A stretch of 64,000 bases of DNA from Patiriisocius marinus (GTDB lineage Bacteria > Bacteroidota > Bacteroidia > Flavobacteriales > Flavobacteriaceae): positions 62,001 to 126,000 of the forward strand of contig NZ_BKCG01000006.1 of assembly GCF_008974325.1 (NCBI RefSeq), in the 5' to 3' direction. The stretch's first letter is position 1. The number at the start of each line of letters is the position of its first letter. Below the pieces are notes generated by a model. The model was not told the origin of the DNA. It did not search any database and saw nothing but the letters and a program-made list of their open reading frames with translations. A program made the translations under genes and the position numbers. Shown here piece after piece: positions 43,149 through 52,126 of this stretch.

Positions 43149-45176
43149 CTATTTCTTATCTTCAGTTCTATACTTTTCAAACCAAGCAAGCGTGTGCGCT
43201 ATTTTAGTAATTAAATTACTTGGTCTTGAAGCTATACCGTGCGAGGCATCTGGAATTTCAACAAGTACAGTTTCTATTTTTCGAAGTTTAAGTGCGTGAT
43301 ACAATTGCTTTGCTTCACTAGGTGGTGTTCTTAAATCATTCATTCCTACCATAACCATCGTTGGCGTTTCTACATTACCCACTAATGACAATGGAGAAAA
43401 TTTCCAATAGCCTTCAAAGTTTTCCCAAGGTTGCCCAAGATATCTTGAATTTGCATACCCGTAATAGTTATCTGCAACAAGCGTTTTACTAATCCAATTC
43501 ATAACAGGTTTAGCCACGACAGCAGCTCTAAATCTATTATTTTTTCCAATAATCCACGCAGTCATAATCCCACCAGCACTACCACCTGTAACGTATAAAT
43601 GATCAGGATCTGCAATTCCATTTGCAATCGTAACATCCACTCCATCCATTACATCATTATAATCTTCTCCTGGATAATTGTTATAGAGTAAATTTCCAAA
43701 TTCCTCACCGTAGCTCGTACTTCCTCTAGGGTTAGGGTAAAACACTACATAACCAGCAGCAGCATATAGCTGAATTTCAGCAGAAAAATGTGGTCCATAA
43801 TTTAATATAGGTCCTCCGTGATTTTCAATTAACAAAGGATACCTTTTAGTGGCATCATAGTCTGGCGGAAATACTAAATACCCTTGAATATCTCGTTGAT
43901 CTACAGACGATTTATACCACAACTCTTCTACTTTCCCTAAAGTTCTATGGGTGAGTAAATCTTCATTCAACTGCGTAATAACAGTTGAGCTTCCTTTTTT
44001 TGAAGTAATCGCTAAATCTGCAGGTCTATCGGTTTTAGATTTTGTGTAAGCAATATCACCCTTATTTGAAACCGAAAAACTTCCACTTGCATATGGGCGA
44101 CCTAAACTTGTTCCTCCTACATCATTGCAAATCTCTTTTATATTTCCGTTAAGATCTAAATATGCAATTTTAGTAAGTCCTAGGTCATTATACTGAATGT
44201 ATAAACCTTTACTATTTGAATCCCATACTACACTACTGATACTCCTATCTAGTTTATCTGAAATTTTAACTTTATTACCTCCATTGATATCCATTAAATG
44301 TAAGGCTCTCAATTGGTACGCTTGTACTTTATCTATAAAACCTATGAATGCAATTTTAGAACCATCTGGTGAAACAATAGGGCTTGAATCTGGACCAGGA
44401 GATGTTGTCAATGCAGTAATCGCTAAGGTATTTGTATCAACACTATAAATTTCAGAATTTCTGAAATCGTATTCCCAATCATCATTTCTATTAGCTGAAA
44501 AATAAATTTTAGCACCATTTTTACTCCAACTCAAATTTCCGCCGTGATTAAAGTCTCCTGATGTAAGTTGGCGTGGTGTACCCCCTTCTGCACTAATTGT
44601 GAAAATGTGTCGAAAACCAGGTTTGATATAACCTGCACCATCTGCTTCGTGTTTTAATCTATCAGTAATTCTTGGAGATTTTGCCCATTTAGCGCCTTTT
44701 GGTTTTGCTGGCATTTTAGCAATTACAGGTGGCTTAGATGAAATTTTCATTGAAAAAGCAATATGTTTTCCATCTGGCGACCAACTTAAATTAGAAGGAC
44801 TTCCTTCTAGCTGTGTTAATCGTGCTAATGATTTTGAATCTACCCAATACAAATATATTTCGCTACCCTGATCAGTACCTGTTGTAAAAATTATTTTTTT
44901 ACCATTTGGAGACCAAGTTGCATTTTGTTGATTTCCTTCTTTATTTGTTAACTTTCTATGTTGTGATCCATCTTTATTAATTATCCATAAGTCCCCTTTA
45001 CTTTTATCCTTCATTATATCAAATCCAGTTCGCCTATAAACTATTTGATTTCCGTCTGGCGAGATTTGAGGGCTACCAGCATACTCTAACTGAAAGACAT
45101 CCAAAGGTTCAAAATTTGTTTGTGAGTTACCATCAATATAGATTAGTAATAATGTTAAGAGAAATAGGTGTTTCAT
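43149..45176 (-). CDS. S9-family (prolyl oligopeptidase-like) secreted peptidase
   Basis: The protein is about 675 residues. It has a signal peptide (MKHLFLLTLLLIYIDGNSQ), a seven-bladed PD40/WD40-like propeller (about 25-400; ISPDGNQIVYRRTG, SPNGKKIIFTTG, SPDGKHIAFSM, SPDGSKIAFIG) and an alpha/beta hydrolase domain with the serine in TGGSAGGIMTAW, the acid in VGMNDLRTPPSEA and the histidine in PDASHGIASRPSN. This is the dipeptidyl/acylaminoacyl peptidase layout; the enzyme trims peptides in the periplasm. The first ATG of the frame (45200) adds eight residues; the ATG at 45176 gives the proper signal. Confidence 0.9.
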   Translation of the reverse strand: MKHLFLLTLLLIYIDGNSQTNFEPLDVFQLEYAGSPQISPDGNQIVYRRTGFDIMKDKSKGDLWIINKDGSQHRKLTNKEGNQQNATWSPNGKKIIFTTGTDQGSEIYLYWVDSKSLARLTQLEGSPSNLSWSPDGKHIAFSMKISSKPPVIAKMPAKPKGAKWAKSPRITDRLKHEADGAGYIKPGFRHIFTISAEGGTPRQLTSGDFNHGGNLSWSKNGAKIYFSANRNDDWEYDFRNSEIYSVDTNTLAITALTTSPGPDSSPIVSPDGSKIAFIGFIDKVQAYQLRALHLMDINGGNKVKISDKLDRSISSVVWDSNSKGLYIQYNDLGLTKIAYLDLNGNIKEICNDVGGTSLGRPYASGSFSVSNKGDIAYTKSKTDRPADLAITSKKGSSTVITQLNEDLLTHRTLGKVEELWYKSSVDQRDIQGYLVFPPDYDATKRYPLLIENHGGPILNYGPHFSAEIQLYAAAGYVVFYPNPRGSTSYGEEFGNLLYNNYPGEDYNDVMDGVDVTIANGIADPDHLYVTGGSAGGIMTAWIIGKNNRFRAAVVAKPVMNWISKTLVADNYYGYANSRYLGQPWENFEGYWKFSPLSLVGNVETPTMVMVGMNDLRTPPSEAKQLYHALKLRKIETVLVEIPDASHGIASRPSNLITKIAHTLAWFEKYRTEDKK

Positions 45177-45225
45177 AGTTGTTTTTTGTAATGAAATCAC
45201 AAGATACTAATTAATATAAAGCATA

Positions 45226-45270
45226 AAAAAAGACAGTAACCCCTCATTAAGGATTACTGTCTTTAAAAAA
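45226..45270 (-). terminator. ettA terminator
   Basis: AAAGACAGTAA (45229-45239) pairs with TTACTGTCTTT (45254-45264) around a CC/GG inner pair. The plus-strand A run before it becomes a T run on the minus strand. Confidence 0.85.
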
Positions 45271-45297
45271 AAATATATTGTATTACTAGCTAGACAA

Positions 45298-46989
45298 TTA
45301 TCTAACTAATTTTTTATACTTAATACGTTTAGGCATTAAATCTCCGCCAAGACGTTTCTTTTTACCTTCTTCGTATTCACTAAAACCACCTTCAAAGAAA
45401 TACACTTGACTATCTCCTTCAAAAGCTAATATATGTGTACAAATTCTATCTAAAAACCATCTATCGTGACTAATTACTACTGCACAACCAGCAAAGTTTT
45501 CAAGACCTTCCTCTAAAGCTCTTAATGTATTTACATCAAGATCATTGGTAGGCTCATCCAGTAACAAAACGTTACCTTCTTCTTTTAAAGTCATTGCAAG
45601 GTGCAATCTATTACGCTCACCACCAGAGAGAAGATTTACTTTTTTGTTTTGTTCACTTCCACTAAAATTAAAACGGCTTAAGTAAGCTCTAGAGTTTACT
45701 TCTTTCCCACCCATCATAACAAGTTCTTGCTCATCACTAAAGTTTTGCCAGATTGTTTTATTAGGGTCAATATTAGAGTGTGCTTGATCTACATACGCGA
45801 TTTTTGCAGTTTCTCCAGTTGTAAAGCTACCTTTATCTGGAGTTTCTTCACCCATTATCATTCTAAAGATAGTAGTTTTACCAGCACCGTTAGGTCCTAT
45901 TACACCTACAATCCCTGCCTGTGGAAGACTAAAATTTAGATCCTCATAAAGCAATTTATCTCCATATGCTTTCGAAACACCTGTTGCTTCAATAACATTG
46001 GTACCTAAACGAGGACCATTAGGGATATAAATTTCTAATTTTTCATCAAGTTGTTTAGAATCTTGACTCATTAATTTATCGTAGTTTTTCAAACGTGCTT
46101 TTTGCTTTGTTTGTCTTCCTTTTGCTCCCTGTTGTACCCATTCAAGTTCGCGCTCTAACGTTTTTTGACGTTTAGAAGCTGTTTTACTTTCTTGAGCCAT
46201 TCTTTTAGATTTTTGATCTAACCAAGAAGAGTAGTTTCCTTTCCAAGGAATACCTTCACCTCTATCTAGTTCTAAAATCCATCCTGCTACATTGTCAAGG
46301 AAATATCTATCGTGCGTTACAGCAATAACAGTTCCTTTGTATTGTGCTAAATGATGCTCTAACCAATGTACACTTTCAGCATCCAAGTGGTTAGTAGGCT
46401 CATCTAATAGTAATACATCTGGCTCTTGCAATAATAACCTACAAAGTGCAACTCTACGTTTTTCACCTCCAGATAATACGCCTATTTTTTTATCACCTTC
46501 TGGCGTACGTAATGCATCCATTGCAATTTCTAACTTGGTATCTAATTCCCAAGCGTTAGTTGCATCTATTTTATCTTGTAAATCTGCTTGACGAGCCATT
46601 AGCTTGTCCATTTTATCTGGATCGCTATAGTTTTCCTCAAGACCGAAATCGTCATTAATTTTATTGTATTCATCGAGAATCGCAACTGTTTCTGCAGCTC
46701 CCTCTTTTACAATTTCTAATACCGTTTTTTCAGGATCTAATTGAGGTTCTTGCTCTAAATATCCAACAGAATATCCTGGTGCAAAAACAACATCACCTTG
46801 ATAGTTTTTATCAACTCCAGCGATAATTTTTAATAAGGTAGATTTACCACTACCGTTTAATCCTAGGATTCCAATTTTAGCTCCATAAAAGAAACTTAAA
46901 TAAATATTTTTTAAAACTGGTGTTTGTGCATTTTGAAAGGATTTAGTCAATCCAGACATGCTAAAAATCACTTTTTTATCGTCAGCCAT
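45298..46989 (-). CDS. ettA: Energy-dependent translational throttle protein EttA
   Basis: EttA is an ABC-F ATPase that binds the ribosomal E site and gates entry into elongation according to the ATP/ADP ratio. The 563-residue protein has two ABC cassettes (about 5-260 and 325-545): Walker A GLNGSGKSTLLK and GPNGAGKTTIFR, signatures LSGGEKRRVALCRLL and LSGGERNRLHLAMTL, Walker B LLLDEPTNHLDAES and LLLDEPTNDLDVNT. The helical arm between them and the absence of membrane domains fit EttA. The C-terminal FFEGGFSEYEEGKKKRLG also matches. It is monocistronic with its own terminator. Confidence 0.95.
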   Translation of the reverse strand: MADDKKVIFSMSGLTKSFQNAQTPVLKNIYLSFFYGAKIGILGLNGSGKSTLLKIIAGVDKNYQGDVVFAPGYSVGYLEQEPQLDPEKTVLEIVKEGAAETVAILDEYNKINDDFGLEENYSDPDKMDKLMARQADLQDKIDATNAWELDTKLEIAMDALRTPEGDKKIGVLSGGEKRRVALCRLLLQEPDVLLLDEPTNHLDAESVHWLEHHLAQYKGTVIAVTHDRYFLDNVAGWILELDRGEGIPWKGNYSSWLDQKSKRMAQESKTASKRQKTLERELEWVQQGAKGRQTKQKARLKNYDKLMSQDSKQLDEKLEIYIPNGPRLGTNVIEATGVSKAYGDKLLYEDLNFSLPQAGIVGVIGPNGAGKTTIFRMIMGEETPDKGSFTTGETAKIAYVDQAHSNIDPNKTIWQNFSDEQELVMMGGKEVNSRAYLSRFNFSGSEQNKKVNLLSGGERNRLHLAMTLKEEGNVLLLDEPTNDLDVNTLRALEEGLENFAGCAVVISHDRWFLDRICTHILAFEGDSQVYFFEGGFSEYEEGKKKRLGGDLMPKRIKYKKLVR

Positions 46990-47064
46990 GTTATTATTAA
47001 ATTAGTTGAATACTATTATTACTTTATTTCTATCTCTTTATTGCAACTGGTTATTTTTATAGAA

Positions 47065-47244
47065 CTACATTCTACCTTTTAAGGCATTAAAAACCCAAGC
47101 AATTGCGAAGAAACCAATTCCTACTGCTGCAAAACCCCAACCTGCTACATCATCATATCTAAAGGCACCTAAGGCAATAAGTGCCAAGCCTACTAAAATC
47201 ATTATAAAAGTTGCCCAAGCTAGGACTGTATTTTTATTCATCAT
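47065..47244 (-). CDS. Small CAL67264-type membrane protein
   Basis: This 59-residue gene is short and easily missed. It starts with two methionines (MMNKNTVLAWATFIMILVG), contains two membrane helices (about 8-28 and 36-55; GWGFAAVGIGFFAIAWVFN) separated by AFRYDDVA, and ends ALKGRM. I recognise the pattern as the CAL67264 family of flavobacterial small membrane proteins, whose function is unknown. It lies upstream of ettA on the same strand with a 75-bp gap and may share its transcript. Confidence 0.8.
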   Translation of the reverse strand: MMNKNTVLAWATFIMILVGLALIALGAFRYDDVAGWGFAAVGIGFFAIAWVFNALKGRM

Positions 47245-47410
47245 ACTATTAATTGTTTTGCGTCTTAAAGAAATAAACGCTCGATGGTTATAATATTAAA
47301 ATATGCTTTTAGATGTTTATATACTGAAATGCCAATACAATTAATAATTAGCTAAAAACATAGTATTTCAGTAAAAAAATAAAGCAGTCGCAAATATCGG
47401 GTTTTTCTAT

Positions 47411-47436
47411 AAAAAAAGCACTCCTAAGAGTGCTTT
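47411..47436 (-). terminator. Terminator of the FMN reductase-MarR-pirin operon
   Basis: AAAGCACTC (47415-47423) pairs with GAGTGCTTT (47428-47436). A seven-base A run on the plus strand is the T tract on the minus strand. Confidence 0.8.
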
Positions 47437-47459
47437 AAATACATGTAACTTAAATATTT

Positions 47460-48329
47460 TTAAGATGGTAGATACCCCATCTTTCCTTGCTGATAATCTC
47501 GTAGTGCTTCCATTATTTCAGTTTGGTTATTCATTACGTAAGGACCCCAACTTTGTATTTTCTCATTGATGGGTTCGCCGGATAAAAATAACAACATACT
47601 ATCTTGCTCAGCTTTTATAGAAGCTCCATCGCCGTCTTGCTCAAACCAAACCAACTGATCTTCGTTCAATTCTAAAGTTGTTGTGTCATTGATTGCCACC
47701 TTTCCTTTTAACAAATACAAGAGGGATTGATGACTTTTAGAAATTTTCAGGTTAAAAAAACCAGCTTCTTTTGCGTGAATCATATAAGCATTCACGGGAG
47801 TTTGTGTTGCAATACGCCCATTAGATCCATCCAATTCTCCTGCGATTACTTTAACTGAAACCTTCTCATCAGCAGAATTCACCAAAAGGAATTTTTCGTT
47901 TTCTACATGTTGGTAATTTGCTGGTATCATTTTCTTTGCAGCGGGAAGGTTTAGCCATAATTGTATTCCTTCAAGTTCACCTCCTTTTTTAACAAATTCC
48001 TTTGTTGGTCCTTCTGCATGAATAATACCTCTTCCAGCAGTTGTCCATTGAACATCACCTGCTTTTACTACACTTTCATTACCCAAGGAGTCACGATGTA
48101 ATTGCTCACCTTGGATTAAAAATGTAATGGGCTCAAAACCACGATGTGGATGTGGACCAAGATCAAACGGATTATTAAATTCGTTAATTGGATAAGGGCC
48201 ATAATGATGTAAAAGCACAAATGGATCTAGTAACTCAATTTCTTGCGTAGGGATTGGTTGGCGCAATTTAATGGGTCCCATATTTACAAAATCGCTTCTC
48301 CCTAATTTTTTAATGCTATTATATTTCAT
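47460..48329 (-). CDS. Pirin family protein
   Basis: The 289-residue bicupin has the pirin N-terminal domain with metal-binding residues in GPHPHRGFEPITFLIQGEQLHRDSLGN and GDVQWTTAGRGIIHAEGP, and the C-terminal pirin domain (about 175-280; LLYLLKGKVAIND, LLFLSGEPINEKIQSWGPYVMNN). Bacterial pirins are iron proteins, some with quercetinase activity and some acting as redox-dependent partners of other proteins. It is the last gene of an operon with an FMN reductase and a MarR regulator, which suggests a role in response to quinones or electrophiles. Confidence 0.92.
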   Translation of the reverse strand: MKYNSIKKLGRSDFVNMGPIKLRQPIPTQEIELLDPFVLLHHYGPYPINEFNNPFDLGPHPHRGFEPITFLIQGEQLHRDSLGNESVVKAGDVQWTTAGRGIIHAEGPTKEFVKKGGELEGIQLWLNLPAAKKMIPANYQHVENEKFLLVNSADEKVSVKVIAGELDGSNGRIATQTPVNAYMIHAKEAGFFNLKISKSHQSLLYLLKGKVAINDTTTLELNEDQLVWFEQDGDGASIKAEQDSMLLFLSGEPINEKIQSWGPYVMNNQTEIMEALRDYQQGKMGYLPS

Positions 48330-48372
48330 AACTATTGCTTTATCGTTTTAATAATAAAACGTGTTCTTTTTC

Positions 48373-48810
48373 CTATCTTATTTTATCTAACAAGTCACTT
48401 AATATTGCTGCCTCTTTTAGTGTTAGATTTTCTAAAAGATCTTTTCGGTTTGCTGTATCTATTTGAGATAAAAGCTCTTGCCCTTGATGCGTGATTTTAA
48501 TATGCACTACTCGCCTATCACTAGCACAAGCCACACGCTCAATAAAATTTTTATTAGTCAATTTATCCATTAACCTTGTTGCATTAGGCGCTCTTTCTAA
48601 CATTCTATCTTTAATAGTTTGTACAGAAATTGCTTCATCAGCACCTCTTAGAATACGCAGAATATTGTACTGCTGTGGAGAGATACCAAAAGGTTTAAAA
48701 AATGTATTTTGTTTTGTTTGAATCCAACTAGCAGTGTACATTATATTGAGTAATGCTTTTATTTTATCGTTTGGAAACTCACTATTTATATCTTTTGAAA
48801 GATCACCCAT
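48373..48810 (-). CDS. MarR-family transcriptional regulator
   Basis: The 145-residue protein has the MarR winged helix: GISPQQYNILRILRG, ISVQTIKDRMLERAPNATRLMDKLTNKNFIERVACASDRRVVHIKITHQGQELL. MarR proteins bind palindromes as dimers and are released by small phenolics or by oxidation of cysteines; one Cys sits in the wing (RVACASDRR). It starts 8 bp after the FMN reductase stop and is followed 43 bp later by pirin. Dyads at 49381-49394 and 49431-49452 upstream of the operon are likely autoregulatory sites. Confidence 0.9.
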   Translation of the reverse strand: MGDLSKDINSEFPNDKIKALLNIMYTASWIQTKQNTFFKPFGISPQQYNILRILRGADEAISVQTIKDRMLERAPNATRLMDKLTNKNFIERVACASDRRVVHIKITHQGQELLSQIDTANRKDLLENLTLKEAAILSDLLDKIR

Positions 48811-48818
48811 ACTACTGT

Positions 48819-49355
48819 TTATTGAAAAATTGCTTGTGAGAATTTTGCTAATTCTGCTTCAAAGTTTTGCTTTAAAATAGGGTCTGCAATACCATTTTCG
48901 GAAAAATTGTCGTTAAAACTTGGCAGCGAAAAAGCTGCAACCACATTACCTCCCATAAAAGGGAAACGCCCCATTGCTATATCTAAAACAGTAGCCCCAC
49001 CTCTTGCACCTGGAGAAGTTGCCATTAAAAACATAGGCACATTACTCCATAATTTTCCATCAATACGGGACATCCAATCGAATAAATTTTTAAACACCGT
49101 TGCATACGCCCCATTATGTTCGGCTAATGAAAGTACAATACCATCAGCTAATTTTATTTTATCTAAAAATTGAGTTGCTACTTCTGGAATTCCGTGTTCT
49201 ATTTCGTAGTCGATACCATATAAAGGCAAACTAAAATCGTTTAAATCTAACACTTCTGTTTTCGAATCAACTACCTGTTCTGCTGTAAAAACAGCTAATT
49301 GCTTATTGATTGAAACTTTACTATTACTTCCTGCAAATGCGATGATGTTTTTCAT
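48819..49355 (-). CDS. NAD(P)H-dependent FMN reductase-like flavoprotein
   Basis: The 178-residue protein matches the NADPH-dependent FMN/quinone reductase family: the FMN-phosphate loop FAGSNSKVSINKQLA at the N-terminus, DLNDFSLPLYGIDYE, GIVLSLAEHNGAYATVFKNLFDWMSR and MATSPGARGGATVLDIAMGRFPFMGG. Such flavodoxin-like enzymes reduce quinones or flavin with NAD(P)H and protect against electrophiles. It is first in a three-gene operon with MarR and pirin. Confidence 0.9.
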   Translation of the reverse strand: MKNIIAFAGSNSKVSINKQLAVFTAEQVVDSKTEVLDLNDFSLPLYGIDYEIEHGIPEVATQFLDKIKLADGIVLSLAEHNGAYATVFKNLFDWMSRIDGKLWSNVPMFLMATSPGARGGATVLDIAMGRFPFMGGNVVAAFSLPSFNDNFSENGIADPILKQNFEAELAKFSQAIFQ

Positions 49356-49380
49356 AATTATCTCTAGTTTTATCTATATC

Positions 49381-49394
49381 AATAGATGTCTATT
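49381..49394. promoter_or_regulatory. Dyad in the leader of the FMN reductase operon
   Basis: AATAGA-TG-TCTATT is a perfect dyad with a 2-bp centre, between the -7 box and the start codon. It is a possible second MarR site. Confidence 0.4.
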
Positions 49395-49410
49395 CTTAAA
49401 TTTTACACTA

Positions 49411-49418
49411 CAAAGATA
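49411..49418 (-). promoter_or_regulatory. -7 box of the FMN reductase operon
   Basis: The minus strand reads TATCTTTG, an exact TAnnTTTG, 55 bp before the start at 49355. Confidence 0.6.
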
Positions 49419-49430
49419 CAAAAAATAAAC

Positions 49431-49452
49431 AATATATTCCTAGGAATATATT
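49431..49452. promoter_or_regulatory. Perfect 22-bp palindrome, probable MarR operator
   Basis: The half-site AATATATTCCT is followed directly by its reverse complement. It starts 12 bp upstream of the -7 box and so covers the -33 region of the FMN reductase operon. A second, imperfect TTCC-GT-GGAA dyad (about 49447-49467) overlaps its edge. Confidence 0.6.
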
Positions 49453-49664
49453 TCCGTGGAATCTATATATGATTAATTTGTATCCTTCTAAGTAATGCGT
49501 TTATTAAAATTTATGGTTAATTATTTAGATAAATATTGGTAATTACCTAGTTGTCAAAGGGTAAATTTCTAGCACATTTCAGAAAAAATATAATATCATT
49601 TAATTGCAACTGTGTCTACTGTAATTTTTGGATAATTTGTATTTTAGCTGAAAACAACATACAC

Positions 49665-51293
49665 GTGGATATTAAGTTCAACAAAAACGAAGATCATAAT
49701 AAATTATTAGCGTCAGACCTACGACAACGCTTTACTAAAGTGAAACTTGGAGGTGGTGAAAAACGAATTGAAAAACATCATGCGAAAGGCAAAATGACTG
49801 CCCGAGAGCGTATTGATTATTTACTAGACGATAAAAAATCAAGTATTGAAATAGGTGCTTTTGCTGGCGATGGTATGTATAAAGAACACGGCGGTTGCCC
49901 TAGTGGAGGTGTCGTTGTTAAAATAGGATATGTAAAAGGAAAACAATGTATAGTTGTAGCTAATGATGCTACTGTAAAAGCTGGCGCTTGGTTTCCTATT
50001 ACTGGAAAGAAAAATTTACGCGCACAGGAAATTTCTATTGAAAATAAACTTCCTATAATATATTTAGTTGATAGTGCCGGTGTGTATTTACCAATGCAAG
50101 ATGAAATTTTTCCTGATAAGGAACATTTTGGACGCATATTTAGAAATAACGCCGTAATGAGTAGTATGGGTATTACCCAAATATCTGCTGTTATGGGTAG
50201 CTGTGTTGCCGGCGGTGCTTACTTACCTATAATGAGTGACGAAGCTATTATCGTTGATAAAACCGGTAGTATTTTCCTTGCAGGAAGTTACCTAGTAAAA
50301 GCAGCCATAGGCGAAAGTATTGATAACGAAACATTAGGTGGTGCAACTACGCACTGCGAAATAAGTGGCGTTACTGACTATAAAGCGAAAGACGATAAAG
50401 ATGCACTTGACACTATTAAGAACATAGTTTCTAAAATAGGGGATTATGATAAGGCAGGATACAATCGTGAAAAACCTGCTAAACCAAAATTAGATCCTAA
50501 AGATATTTTTGGGATTCTTCCAAAATCTAGAGCAGACCAATACGATATGCGCGAAATTATATCGCGTATTGTTGATGATAGTGACTTTGAAGAATATAAA
50601 GAAGGATATGGACAAACCATACTTACTGGTTATGCACGCATTGATGGCTGGGCTGTTGGTATTGTTGCTAATCAACGTAAACTAGTCAAAACCAAAAACG
50701 GCGAGATGCAATTTGGTGGTGTTATTTATAGTGACAGTGCTGACAAAGCAACTCGCTTTATTGCCAACTGTAATCAGAAAAAAATTCCTTTAGTTTTTTT
50801 ACAGGATGTAACTGGATTTATGGTAGGTAGTAAAAGTGAACACGGTGGTATAATTAAAGATGGCGCTAAAATGGTAAATGCTGTAAGTAATAGTGTTGTG
50901 CCTAAGTTTACTATAATTATAGGAAACAGTTACGGAGCTGGAAACTACGCAATGTGCGGTAAAGCTTACGATCCTAGATTAATCGCAGCTTGGCCAAGCG
51001 CGGAACTTGCGGTAATGAGTGGAAATAGTGCTGCTAAAGTATTATTACAAATCGAAACTGCTTCACTTAAAAAGAAAGGTGAAGCTATTACTCCTGAAGT
51101 TGAAAAGGAATTATACGACAGAATTAAAGCTAGATACGACGAGCAAATTTCACCTTATTATGCAGCGAGCAGAATATGGACTGATGCTGTTATTGATCCA
51201 TTAGATACTAGAACATGGATTAGTATGGGTATTGAAGCTGCTAACCACGCTCCTATCGAAAAACCTTTTAACTTAGGAGTAATACAAGTTTAA
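49665..51293 (+). CDS. Acyl-CoA carboxylase, carboxyltransferase (beta) subunit
   Basis: The 542-residue protein is the carboxyltransferase of a biotin-dependent acyl-CoA carboxylase, most like the methylcrotonoyl-CoA carboxylase of leucine breakdown. Motifs: GGGEKRIEKHHAKGKMTARERIDYLLDD, the oxyanion-forming GGAYLPIMSDEAIIV and later VGSKSEHGGIIKDGAKMVNAVSNS, IIGNSYGAGNYAMCG, AELAVMSGNSAAKVL. The frame is open from 49551, but family alignment points to GTG at 49665 (MDIKFNKNEDHNK). No biotin-carboxylase subunit lies next to it, so its partner is encoded elsewhere. Substrate preference (methylcrotonyl or propionyl) is not proved by sequence alone. Confidence 0.88.
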   Translation: MDIKFNKNEDHNKLLASDLRQRFTKVKLGGGEKRIEKHHAKGKMTARERIDYLLDDKKSSIEIGAFAGDGMYKEHGGCPSGGVVVKIGYVKGKQCIVVANDATVKAGAWFPITGKKNLRAQEISIENKLPIIYLVDSAGVYLPMQDEIFPDKEHFGRIFRNNAVMSSMGITQISAVMGSCVAGGAYLPIMSDEAIIVDKTGSIFLAGSYLVKAAIGESIDNETLGGATTHCEISGVTDYKAKDDKDALDTIKNIVSKIGDYDKAGYNREKPAKPKLDPKDIFGILPKSRADQYDMREIISRIVDDSDFEEYKEGYGQTILTGYARIDGWAVGIVANQRKLVKTKNGEMQFGGVIYSDSADKATRFIANCNQKKIPLVFLQDVTGFMVGSKSEHGGIIKDGAKMVNAVSNSVVPKFTIIIGNSYGAGNYAMCGKAYDPRLIAAWPSAELAVMSGNSAAKVLLQIETASLKKKGEAITPEVEKELYDRIKARYDEQISPYYAASRIWTDAVIDPLDTRTWISMGIEAANHAPIEKPFNLGVIQV

Positions 51294-51306
51294 CTGAAAT
51301 ACTAAT

Positions 51307-51351
51307 AAGCCTGCCTGTCCTGAAAATATCAAGATAAGCAGGCTTTTTTTT
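51307..51351 (+). terminator. Terminator of the acyl-CoA carboxylase gene
   Basis: AAGCCTGC (51307-51314) pairs with GCAGGCTT (51338-51345), followed by a long T run; a small inner TGA/TCA pairing is possible. Confidence 0.85.
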
Positions 51352-51384
51352 ATAATAGGTTGTATATAATTTGAAAAAAAACGT

Positions 51385-52101
51385 ATGCGAAAATTCATCT
51401 TTTTACTTTCTATTGGAATTTTGAGTTGTAATTCTCAACAGAAAAAAGAAAATATTCAATCTTTAAAAACTGAATCCAAAACTGTAGAAAGATTATCTGG
51501 AAAACAAATCGTGTCTGAACTGGATAACCTTGAGTTTTTCAACCTAGTTGAAGCTTCTGAATTAGAAATTGTTAAAAAGGGATTTGCGGAATCAAAAAAT
51601 AAATGGAATTTCTTTTCTGGAACAATGCGTGGAGAGACAACTGATTATACTGATAATCGTTTTTATTCTGTCGATTGTGAAGTATTATTTGAAAGTGGAG
51701 GATTAACTGAATATTTAAATAAAGTCAAGTTATCATTCGAAAAATTAGGTTTAAAATTGAGCTATACGAATGAAAAAAGTGAGCAGATAGAAAACTATTG
51801 GAAACATACAATAGAATTAAACGGAACTGAATACATAGCATTCAATGGTAATTTTACTGAATATAATTGGGTAATTGCATATCTTAATTTTATAAAAATG
51901 CTCAATATGGAATTAACAAATCAAAAAAGCGAAAACAGATTTTATCCAATAAAATGTGGTAATGATGGAGAAATGGTGTTGTTAACTTTTAAACAATTTG
52001 ATTTTATTAAATCTCAATTTCCGGATGACAATGAACATCCAAAAAGATTAATACAATGGAAAAATATAAATGGGTTTAAAAATTTAACATCGCAATACTA
52101 A
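51385..52101 (+). CDS. Lipoprotein of unknown function
   Basis: I do not recognise this 238-residue protein. It has a lipoprotein signal (IGILSC, cysteine about residue 15, followed by NSQQKK), a flexible charged stretch, and a mixed alpha/beta domain (about 40-238; SELDNLEFFNLVEASELEIVKKG, YSVDCEVLFESGGLTEYLNKV). Pieces such as FYPIKCGNDGEMVLLTFKQFDFIK are seen in flavobacterial proteins of unknown function. It lies alone, 25 bp before a NUDIX gene. Confidence 0.65.
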   Translation: MRKFIFLLSIGILSCNSQQKKENIQSLKTESKTVERLSGKQIVSELDNLEFFNLVEASELEIVKKGFAESKNKWNFFSGTMRGETTDYTDNRFYSVDCEVLFESGGLTEYLNKVKLSFEKLGLKLSYTNEKSEQIENYWKHTIELNGTEYIAFNGNFTEYNWVIAYLNFIKMLNMELTNQKSENRFYPIKCGNDGEMVLLTFKQFDFIKSQFPDDNEHPKRLIQWKNINGFKNLTSQY

Positions 52102-52126
52102 AAACCACCGTACCATAAAATTTTAC

